Shown here one piece after another: positions 10,501 to 19,671 of a stretch of DNA of 64,000 bases; positions within the stretch are counted from its first letter, which is position 1, and every line of letters begins with the position of its first letter. The position numbers and the translations under genes were made by a program. The notes beneath the pieces were generated by a model. That model was not told the DNA's origin. It worked only from the letters and a program-made list of their open reading frames with translations, and searched no databases. Where the stretch lies: positions 131,498 to 195,497 of the forward strand of contig CAVYJK010000028.1 of the NCBI GenBank assembly GCA_963768765.1, in the 5' to 3' direction. The stretch comes from DASWLF01 sp963768765 (GTDB taxonomy: Bacteria > Desulfobacterota > Desulfobaccia > Desulfobaccales > 0-14-0-80-60-11).

Positions 10501-13500
10501 ACCAACTACCTCTTCGTGGGCCGCTATACTGACGGCACCGGCACCTACAACCTGAGCGGCGGCAGCCTCACGGCCAACTATGAGTACATGGGCGCGGAAG
10601 GCGGCACCGGGACCTTCAACCAGACCGGCGGCGTCAATACCGTGGCCAGCGGCCTCTACGTGGCCCAAGGAATCCCCAGCAGCGGCACCTACAACCTGTG
10701 GGAGGGCAGCCTCCAGGCCTACACCGAGTACATCGGCTATGACGGCACCGGCACCTTCAACCAGGGCGACGGCTGTACTTCCGGCGGCACCAACACGGTG
10801 CTCAACGACCTGTACCTGGGTTACGATACCACCGGCGTGGGCACCTACAACCTGAATGCCGGCCTGCTGGACCCGGTTAATGAGTACGTCGGCTGGAGCG
10901 GCATCGGCGTCTTCAACCAGAACGGCGGCACCAACACGGTGACCGGCAGCCTCTATCCTGGGCGTTCAACTGCCACCGGGCGTCGGCACCTACAACCTCA
11001 ACGCCGGCACCCTCACGGTGGCCGGCGATGAGTACGTCGGCTTTAGCGGCACCGGCACCTTCAACCAGGCGGCGGACACCCTGAATCCGGTGGGCGGCAG
11101 CCTTTATCGTGGGCGTCAAGCCCACCGGGGTCGGCACTTACAACCTCAACGGCGGCACCGTGACGGTGGCCGACTATGAGTACATCGGCAACTGCCGGCA
11201 CCGGCACCTTCAACCAGGCGGCGCACACCCGGAACCTGATCACCGGCGACCTCTACCTGGGCTACTACACCACCGGCATCCGGCACCTATAACATGAACG
11301 GCGGCAGGCTCACCGCGGTGAACGAGTTCATCGGCTACGACGGCACCGGCATCTTCAACCAGAATGGCGGCTACAATAGGGTCAGCAACGACCTGAACCT
11401 GGGCTACTACGCCGGCAGCTCCGGCACTTACAACCAGAACGACGGCTACCTGAGGGTGGTGAACAACCTCAACATCAACGGGGCCAGGGCACCTTCAACC
11501 TCATCGGCGGCAAGCTCAAGGCTTACACCATCAACCTGAACCCCGGCGGCCTCTTCTTCGAGGCAGAGACGGGCAACCGCCTCCACGCCGACATCTTCAA
11601 CCAGCAGGGCGGCACGGTGGATGGCTTCCTGCAGAACCGGGGCACCTTCAACTACTATAGCGGCGACTTCCTGGGCCGCCTCCTGAACCTGCGCCACGGC
11701 TACATAAACTTCTTTGCCGATTTCACCGCGGAGAACGGCCTGATCAACTACTCGCGCCATACCGTGGAGATTCCCTATGGGATCACCGTCACCCTGAACA
11801 CCTTGAACACGGGTGACAACTTCGGCCTGGACAACTTCGGCAAGATCTTCCTCAACGGCGGCACCCTGGCCAGTGACAACGGCCTGCTGCTCAACGACTG
11901 CCGCGGCCGCTTCTTCGGCTGGGGCGAAATCGACGGCGTCTTTGTCAACAGTGGCAAGCTCAGCCCCTTCAACCCGAATAACTTTGGCGGGGTGGGGGAA
12001 CTGGACATCTACGGCAGCTTCGAGCAGACCTGCTCCGGCAGGGTGAAGTTTGATATCGCCTCGGAATTTGACTACGACCACATCGATGTGCAAGGGGACC
12101 CCGGCACGGTTACCCTGGCCGGCACGGTGTGGCCGCACCTGGTGGAATGCTACCATCCTCGGGGCAGCCGGTATTTCGACGTCATCCATGCTGATGGCGG
12201 CGTCTTCGGCACCTTCGACCGGGTGAAGCATCCCTTTATCACTCTCACCCTGAACTGGGAGCCGGTCTACCGGCCCTATGATGTCTACCTGCTGACCCGG
12301 CGGAATTACACCCGGGCGTGGTTGGGCTTGAACTCCAACCAGACGTCGGTGGGCAACATGCTCAACAGCGTCGCCATGGTCAACTCCGGGGACCTGGACG
12401 ACGTGCTGAACGTCATTGACTACCTGAATAACACCGGGGCCATCCAAGATGCCTTCAAGCAGATCTCCCCGGAAAAGAGCGCGGCCCTGGCCAACATTGC
12501 CTTTGCCGGGGCTACTAACCAGATGCGCAACCTGGCGGAGCGGATCACCAATATCCGCTTCGGCAATCGGGAAGCCGCCAGCTCCGGTGCAGGCGGTCCG
12601 GGTTCCTTCAACCTGAGCGCCAACCCGTTCTCGGGCGTGATGCTGGCTTACAACTCCTCCAGCCTCTCCGGCCTGCTCACCGGCCAGAAAGAGGTTGGTC
12701 CTTTGGCAAAGTGGGGCCTGTTCATCGATCCTAACCTGATTCTGGGCAGCCGGAGTTCTTCGGCGAACCTGTCGGGTTACGACTTCACCACCGGGGGCTT
12801 CTCGGTGGGGGCTGACTGCCGGGTGCAGGATAACCTCATCGTGGGCCTGGCCAGCGGCTACAACCGCACCGACGCCGGCTTCCATGGCGTGGGCGGCTCG
12901 GTGGGGAACAACTCCTGGCCCATCACGGCCTACGCGGCCTATCTCCCAGAGAAGTTCTACGTCTTCGGGTCTCTGGGGTACACCCTGAACCTCTTCGACC
13001 TGGAACGTAACATCGCCTTCGGGTCGATTGCCCGCAAGGCGCAGAGTTCACCGACCGGGAATCAGTTGAACATTTACGCGGAAACCGGCTATGACGTTAA
13101 AGTCAAGCGGCTGGTGGTGACTCCCACTGTTTCCATGGCTTACACCAACCTCTGGCTGGATGGCTTCACGGAGGACGGCGCCGGGGCCCTGAATCTGAGG
13201 GTCGCCCCGCAGTCTGCGGCCTCTGTGCAAACCGGCGTGGGCGGCAAGGTCTCCCTCCCCATCAAGAGCGGCGACCATACGATCGTGCCTCAGGTCTACG
13301 CCACCTACCAGCACGAGTTCTCGAACGACGCCCGGGGCCTGGACGCCCGTCTCAGCCAGGGCAGCGCCACTTGCACCTGGCAGACCGACAAGCCCGCCAG
13401 AGACTTTGCGGTGGTGGGCGGCAACCTCACCGTGGGTATCAAGAAGAACCTGGCAGCACAGGTCAATTACAACGTCGAGTTGGGGAAAGGCAAGGAAATC

Positions 13501-13539
13501 AACCACTTCCTCAACATCGGGGTGCGTTACCAATTCTAA
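4512..13539 (+). CDS. giant repeat autotransporter (type V secretion), frame-disrupted
   Basis: The locus encodes about 3000 residues. The preferred start is the ATG at 4512, behind GAGGGGAGAAAAATC, giving a signal peptide that ends ...SPAGAQ; an in-frame start at 4467 lacks a good ribosome site. The passenger has 45-50 repeats of about 47 residues built on NEYVGYSGTGTFNQ, GGTNTV, LYLGY and GTYNLSGGSL, as in beta-strand/beta-helix autotransporter passengers. A linker (TSVGNMLNSVA...AFKQISPEKSAALANIA) leads to a C-terminal beta-barrel from about 12700, closing with the outer-membrane signature GVRYQF. The frame is continuous from 4512 to about 7080 and from about 11490 to the stop, with about 25 single-base shifts between, mostly +1. 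Each side of every shift continues the same repeat, so they look like indels in a once-intact gene. Likely an outer-membrane surface adhesin or matrix protein. Confidence 0.85.
4850..11500 (+). repeat. coding tandem repeat array, unit about 141 bp
   Basis: The passenger DNA is a degenerate tandem array. Each unit contains GGCACCGGCACCTTC-like, GGCGGCACCAAC-like and AACCTCTACCTGGGC-like blocks, corresponding to GTGTF, GGTN and NLYLG. Units vary between about 135 and 160 bp because of small insertions in the loops. Two variants alternate at the unit junction, one ending in SLSAVNEY and one in GLLDPVNEY. Blocks from about 9340 to 10900 are closer to each other than to the first 15 units, suggesting recent local expansion. 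Confidence 0.85.
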
Positions 13540-13580
13540 TCTAAGGAGCCGCGGCTAAATCCGGCCGCCTCCTGACAACC

Positions 13581-13615
13581 AAAAGGCCCTTCGGCCGCCG
13601 GCCGAGGGGCCTTTT
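13581..13615 (+). terminator. intrinsic terminator after the autotransporter
   Basis: A long stem AAAAGGCCC...GGGCCTTTT with an inner TCGGCCG/CGGCCGA stem is followed by CTCTT. It lies 42 bp after the autotransporter stop and separates it transcriptionally from the glycosyltransferase gene downstream. Confidence 0.8.
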
Positions 13616-13685
13616 CTCTTGGTGACCACCGATTTTAATTATAAAATCTCTCTGAGCGGTAGAATAAACGAAAGAGCCGGGAGCC

Positions 13686-15276
13686 ATGATTAAGATTCTT
13701 CAAAAACCATGGAACTTAAAGGTGCTGATCTGCCTGCTGTTGCTGGGCCTGACCTTACTGGCCTATATCCAGGTTAGGGATTACGACTTCACCACCTTCG
13801 ATGACGACATGTACGTCACCAACAATCCTATGGTCCGGGCCGGGCTCACTTGGCAGGGGGTAAAATGGGCCTTTACCGCGGTGCACGCCAGCAACTGGCA
13901 CCCCGTGACCTGGCTGTCCCACATGCTGGATTGCCAGCTTTTTGGCATGGATCCCCGGGGGCACCATCTTACCAACTTGTTTTTCCATGTGATCAACACC
14001 CTCCTCCTGTTCCTTTTCCTGGCCTGGGTGACTCACGACCTCTGGCCCAGCGCCCTGGTAGCCGCCCTGTTTGCGCTGCATCCCTTGCACGTGGAGTCGG
14101 TGGCCTGGGTGTCGGAGAGAAAAGATGTCCTGAGCACCTTCTTCTGGCTGTCCACCATGGGGGCTTACGCTTTTTACGTGGCCAGGCCCTCTCTGCAGCG
14201 CTACCTGCCAGTCTTGCTTCTGCTGGTTTTGGGGTTGATGGCCAAGCCCATGGCGGTCACCCTGCCCTTTGTGCTCCTCCTGTTGGACTTCTGGCCCCTG
14301 GGCAGGGTTCAAAAAGGGGCTGGTGAGTCGCAACCGTCCCCCTCCGCCTGGCGGGTCTACTGGCCGCTGATTAAAGAAAAGATTCCCCTGTTGGCAGTCG
14401 TCATCCTGGCCTGCCTGGTGACCATGTGGGCCCAAAGGATGAGCGGCGCCGTGATGCCTCTGAACATTCGGCCGGTGGACGCCCGGATCGCCAACGCCCT
14501 GGTGGCCTATGTCATGTATGTGGTCAAGATGTTTTGGCCGTACCCCATGTCCTTTTTTTACGGGCTGGCCTTCGTGCCGTGGTGGCAGGCAGCGCTTGCC
14601 GGCCTGGCCCTTCTGGGGGTAACGGCTTTGCTCCTCCGGGGGGCGCGGCGCCATCCTTACCTGGGGGTTGGCTGGCTCTGGTACCTGGGCACCTTGGTGC
14701 CGGTGATCGGGCTGGTCCAGGTGGGGGGGCAGGCGATGGCGGACCGCTATACCTATATTCCCTTCATCGGATTGTTCATCATCGTCGCCTGGGGGGTATT
14801 CGAGGTCACCGCCCGTTTACCATACCAGAAACTCATCGTTTCGACGGGGGCTGCGGCAGTACTCTTAGCCTGTCTGCTCTCTACCTGGGTGCAGGCAGGG
14901 TACTGGCGGAGCTCGGAGTCTCTTTTCCGTCATGGCATGGCGGTCTCTAAGGAGCAACTACATGGCTTACCACCATCTGGGCATGGCCTATTCGAACCAG
15001 GGGAGAATCGATGAGGCCATCGCCTTGTTCCGCCAGACCCTGCAAGTTGCTCCCGCTTATCCCCCAGCCTACAATAATCTGGCCGTAGCTTATGCCAGAC
15101 AGGGCAGGTTTGAGGAAGCGGTGCCTCTCTTTAAAGCAGCCATCAAGCTTAGCCCCAACAATATCAGCTATTACGCCAACCTGGCCTTGGCCTACCGGCA
15201 GCAGGGGAAAAAAGCAGAGGCCGAGGCGGTGATGGCGCATATCAAATGGCTTTCCGGGCATTCCGGGCATAAATAA
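13686..15276 (+). CDS. GT-C type membrane glycosyltransferase with C-terminal TPRs (frame-disrupted)
   Basis: The locus encodes about 529 residues. The N-terminal part is polytopic, with an acidic motif TFDDDMYV in the first extracytoplasmic loop, then HPLHVESVAWVSERKDVLS and LMAKPMAVTLPFVLLLLDFWPL, signatures of the bacterial relatives of TMTC/ArnT-like glycosyltransferases (DUF1736-type). The C-terminal part has two TPR units (YMAYHHLGMAYSNQG, YPPAYNNLAVAYARQG and a third partial). Such proteins transfer a lipid-linked sugar to an acceptor outside the cytoplasm. A +1 insertion near 14950 (AAGGAGC) splits the membrane and TPR parts. The gene directly follows the autotransporter, whose passenger is rich in Ser, Thr and Asn; modification of that passenger is an inference from position. 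The ATG follows GGGAGCC. Confidence 0.8.
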
Positions 15277-16094
15277 CCGTAGCCCGCTTCTCGGAGCAGT
15301 CGTTCATGGGCCTCTGGTCCACCCGTAGAGCATGACAATCTGCTGGGGCCGCCGTGCCCCCCGCCTTGGAGGCATCACCATGCAGGGCGGGCACTACCCG
15401 CCAGGCAGCACCGGCGGGACGCCGGTGCCACCAAAGGACTCTTCCAGACCTCAGATGCCTTGATGCCGGCGCTCCACCGCCAGGGCATCTTATGGAAGTG
15501 AGCCATTCGCCCCTGCCTCTGGGCCGAACCCCCGGCGTCTAGGTAACACGCCCTTATTTATACCCGTAACCAATGGCGTTCTCTATTACAAATAGGTAAA
15601 TACTTAAATCAGTTAGTGCTACGTTTCAGAAGTAAATACAACTAATTCTAAGGCCATGAAACACCCCCTCCCTTGAGGGCGGGGGGCCGGGGGAAGGGAA
15701 CAAGAGGGTTTTCTTTTTTAAGGTTTTCCTGAAACACGACACTAGCACCCTCCTAAAACAATCTATCCATTATTTTGTAAAAAAGGTTTGATATTCCCTT
15801 GACAAGATGGTAATGATTATTACTGATTAGTTAAGCTGCTGCAGGTTTAGGGACGGACTTGTTGTTTTCATTAACTGTTTTAGGGAGGTAGGAGGGATCG
15901 TTAGCATCCGGTCAGGGGGCGGGATTGATCCACCCCCGACAACGGTTCGAGCCAGGCTTTTCCTCCTGGCCGCACCGGGGTGGCCGGCAGTCAAGGATTA
16001 GTCCAATCTTTAGCCGGCCGACCGTGCCGTTGGAAAGAACCCCTGCCCTTGGCAGGTGATAAAAAAATACCATCTGGTAACTGGGGGGACATCA
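15277..16094. other. 818-bp gap with hairpin and possible metal-responsive promoter
   Basis: No gene is supported here. A family-A hairpin lies at 15408-15428. A TTGACA box at 15799-15804 is followed by an imperfect palindrome GTAAT-GATT-ATTAC (15810-15823), reminiscent of metalloregulator operators of the Fur type though not close to a consensus. It lies about 270 bp upstream of the multicopper oxidase, so a metal-controlled promoter for the copper genes is a reasonable but untested reading. The -10 element is unclear. Confidence 0.35.
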
Positions 16095-18139
16095 ATGGAG
16101 CGAAGAAAATTCGTCAAGATCTTGGGAGCCGCGGGAGTGGCCAGCGCCCTGCCGTTGAAGTTTAACCTATTCCGGCCCGGGAAAGCCTTTGGCGCGCTCA
16201 CCTGGGTGTCCAGCCCGGCCCTGCAGAAATTCGTCCAGGCCCTTCCCGGCCTGGGCCCCAGCGGCATCCCGGTGGCGGCCCCGGTGCCCGATCCGGTCTT
16301 CCCTAACACCGATTTTTACCGGATCACCGCGGGTCAGTTCACCCAACTGTTGCACCCCAGCCTGCCGGGACCTACCCACCTCTGGGGCTACACCGATAGC
16401 ACCACCGTGAATTTTAAGCACCTGGGCGGCCTGATCATCGCCACCAGAGGCCGGGCGGCGCGCCTCCGCTTTACCAACACCCTGCCCCCCACCCATATCC
16501 TGCCGGTGGACACCAGCATCCCCGGGGCGGATGCCGGGGCGCTCGAAAACCGCATGGCCACCCACCTCCACGGGGGCGCTGTCCCCTGGATCAGTGACGG
16601 CGGCCCCTTTGACTGGTTTGCTCCCAACGGCACCCACGGCGCCAGCTTCCGCAACGGTCCGGGCAGCGTCTTTGACAATTTTTCCCCGCACATGGTGCCC
16701 GGCCAGGCCGATTATTACTACCCCAATGCCCTGGGCTCCAGCGCCCGCCTGGAGTGGTACCATGACCACGCCCTGGGCATCACCCGGCTGAACGCCTATG
16801 CCGGCATCGCCACGGGCTATCTCATCCGGGACAACGTGGTGGCGGCCATGGAGAACAACGGGACGATTCCGCCCCTCAGCCGCCTCATCCCGTTGATTTT
16901 CCAGGACAAGATCTTTATTCCCGCCGGGGGTAACCCGGTACCTGGCGGCCGCGGCGGGCCCGGGGACTTGTGGTATCCCAGCGTCTACGATCCCTTGATC
17001 TGGCGTTGAATCCTCCGGCCAATCCGCCCATACCCTCGGCGGTGCCGGAGTTCTTCGGGGACACCATGCTGGCCAACGGCCTGGTCTTCCCCTCGGTCAC
17101 CGTGGACCGGGGGAAGTACCGCCTGGTCATGCTGAACGCCTGCAACGCCCGGTTCCTGCGCTTGAAGCTGGTGTACGCCCAGGGCACCGGCTTCCCCAAT
17201 AACACGGAGCCGGTCAACTACACCAATCCCCCGACAGCCGTGCCCTTCGTCCAGATCGCGGCCGAGGGCGGCTTCCTGCCGGCGCCGGTGACCCTGACGG
17301 GCACCGGGCCCACCACCACCCTGCTACTGGCTCCGGCCGAGCGGGCCGAGGTGATCGTGGACTTCAGCAAGGTGCCCGCAGGCTCCATCCTCCTCCTCTA
17401 TACTGACGCCCCGGCCCCCTTCCCGTCGGGCGACCCGAGAAACGACTATTATCCGGGGGGCCCCGGGGTGGTGAACCCCGCACCCGGTTTCGGGCCCAAC
17501 ACCCGGACCATCATGCAGTTCAATGTATCCAGCACGGTACTTGCGGCCCTGACCCGGCCGCTGGTGCTGCCGGCCCTGGACCCGGTCTCGCTCCTCGGCA
17601 AGACCCCGAAGAGGACCCGGCGCCTGACCCTGAACGAGGACTTTGATCAATTTGGCCGTCTCATCCAGCGGCTGGGCACCAACGTGTTTGATGTCAGCAC
17701 CAGCACTTTCGGTCGGCCTTACCTGGAAATGCCGCCGACGGAGACTCCGACCAATGGAGATATCGAGATCTGGGAGATCGCCAACCTCACCGGCGACACC
17801 CATCCCATTCACTTCCACCTGGTGAACGTCCAGATCATCTCCCGGCAGCCCTTTGACCCCGGCTCTTACAACGGCACGCCCACCTACATCGGCCCGGCCC
17901 GGCCGCCCGATCCCAACGAGCGGGGCTGGAAGGAGACGGTGCGGATGAACCCCGGCGAGGTCACCCGGGTGATCGCCAAGTTCGACCTGCCCCCGGGGCT
18001 GCCTTTCACCGTGGCCACCAGCACGAGATTCGGGCCGCCGCCGGCGGGCAAGAAATATAACGAGTTCGTGTGGCACTGCCACATCCTGGAGCACGAAGAG
18101 CATGACATGATGCGCCCGCTGGTGGTTATTTCGACTTAG
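16095..18139 (+). CDS. Tat-exported multicopper oxidase (frame-disrupted)
   Basis: The locus encodes about 681 residues. The ATG at 16095 follows GGGGGGAC and gives a twin-arginine leader (ERRKFVKILGAAGVASALP). Copper ligands are all present in order: HLHGG near residue 156, WYHDH near 220, HPIHFHL near 570 and HCHILEHEEHDMM near the C-terminus, supplying the type 1, 2 and 3 sites with an axial Met. The layout matches CotA/bilirubin-oxidase-like laccases. These oxidise Cu(I), other metals or phenols in the periplasm and reduce oxygen to water. Reading frame is lost near 17000 (TGGCGTTGAAT); one missing base, or two extra, restores WALNPP and the rest of the protein. Followed by a terminator and then cusBA-like genes. 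Confidence 0.88.
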
Positions 18140-18181
18140 GTGAGGCAGACCACCGGGGAACGTGGAAAAGGTAACCTTCAT

Positions 18182-18246
18182 CGGCCCCGGCGCCACAGCG
18201 CCGGGGCCGCACTGCCAGCCCCGCGGTCACGGCGGGGCTTTTTTTT
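18182..18246 (+). terminator. double hairpin terminator between oxidase and RND genes
   Basis: The first hairpin CGGCCCCGGCGC/GCGCCGGGGCCG (18182-18209) is followed by a second, AGCCCCGC/GCGGGGCT (18217-18239), running directly into seven T residues. The downstream ribosome site GGAGG lies only a few bases after the T tract, so attenuation of the RND operon rather than simple termination is possible. Confidence 0.75.
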
Positions 18247-18262
18247 GAGGAGGTAAGCTGAG

Positions 18263-19671
18263 ATGCGGTGGGGCGGCCAACCTAAGAGGGAAAATATCCG
18301 CGCCTGGGTCCGGGAACAGGCGCCCGTTTTGAAAAAATCGTCGTATGTCCTGGTGGCCCTCATTCTCCTGGCGGCCGCGTACCAGGTCGGCTCCTGGCGG
18401 AGCCAGAAAAAGGGGACCGCCTCCGGGGCTGCGGGGGAAAGGCGCATCCTTCATTACGTGGACCCCATGAACCCGTCCCACACCTCCCCGGAGCCGGGCC
18501 TGGCCTCCTGCGGCATGAAAATGGAGCCGGTTTACGCGGATGGGCAGACGCCGGACGCCTCCCTGCCCCCCGGCACCGTGAAGATCAGTCCGGAGAAGCA
18601 GCAGATTACCGGGGTGCGGGTGGCCGGCGGTGGAAAAAGCCCCCTATACCTATGCGCTGCGGGCCCCGGGGAAGGTGGCCGTGGACGAAACCCGCATCTA
18701 CCGGATCAATTCCTTCGCCGAGGGCTGGATCATCAAGGCCCATAACAATCCCACGGGCAGCCTGGTTAAGAAGGACGAAATCCTGGCGTCTTATTACAGC
18801 CGGGACTTCATCACCGCGCAGCAGGCCTATTTTTACGCCCTGGACACCATGGAGCGGCTCAAGCAGGGGGACGAGCTCATCCCGGACCAGATGACCGTGA
18901 CCAGCGCCCAGGTCCGCTCCGCCGAGGAGAACCTGGAGAATCTGGGCATGGGCAAGCTGCAGATCAAGGAGATCGCCCAAAACCGGCAATTGGCTACAGG
19001 AAATTTACATCCGCGCCCCGGTCACCGGCTTCGTCCTGTTGCGGGACGTGTCCCCGGGACAGAAGCTCAGCCGGAACTCCGAATTATACCGGCTGGCGGA
19101 TTGGAGCCGGGTCTGGATCGTGGTGGACCTCTTCGAGAATGAGACCCAATTCGTCCACCCCGACCTCAAGGTGAAGGTGAATCTCCCCCAGCAGGGGAAG
19201 TCCTTTTACGCCCCCGTGAGCCAGGTTCTGCCGCAGTTCGATCCCGCCACCCGGACCATGAAGGTGCGCCTGGAGGCGGACAACCCCGATTATCTGCTGC
19301 GGCCCGAGATGTTCGTGGACGTGGAATTCCCCGTCAACCTCCCGGCCGCGGTCAGTGTGCCGGTGGATGCCATCCTGGATTCGGGCCTCAAAAAGACGGT
19401 CTTCGTGGACCGGGGCCAGGGCTTGTTTGAGCCCCGGCAGGTGGAGACGGGCTGGCGGCTGGGCGACCGGGTGGAGATCCTCCAGGGCCTGTCCCCCGGC
19501 GAGCGCATCGTGGTGTCCGGCAATTTCCTCATCGACTCCGAGAGCCGCATGAAACTGGCGGCCGCGGGCATGCACCGCAATGTGGCCAAAGACCCGGTGC
19601 ACGGCATGAACGTGGACGAGAGCAAGCCCCCAGCCCGTGCCGCCACCGGCGGGGGCCAGCCCCATGATTAA
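18263..19671 (+). CDS. cusB: CusB-like periplasmic adaptor of a heavy-metal RND pump (frame-disrupted)
   Basis: The locus encodes about 468 residues. After an N-terminal membrane anchor there is a heavy-metal-binding domain (YVDPMNPSHTSPEPGL, CGMKMEPVY) as in CusB-type adaptors, then a barrel-sandwich/lipoyl domain (APYTYALRAPGKVAVDE), an alpha-hairpin and a beta-barrel region (GQKLSRNSELYRLADWSRVWIVVDLFE; PGERIVVSGNFLIDSESRMK). It links the inner-membrane pump to an outer-membrane channel and delivers Cu(I)/Ag(I) from the periplasm. Two +1 insertions, near 18625 and near 18995, break the frame; both sides fit the family. GGAGG precedes the ATG. The stop overlaps the next gene by 8 bp. Confidence 0.85.

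Noticed and set aside
4850..11500. Regular DNA repeats that could be mistaken for a CRISPR array
   Set aside because: Units are about 141 bp, degenerate, translate to a consistent protein repeat and have no short unique spacers or cas genes.
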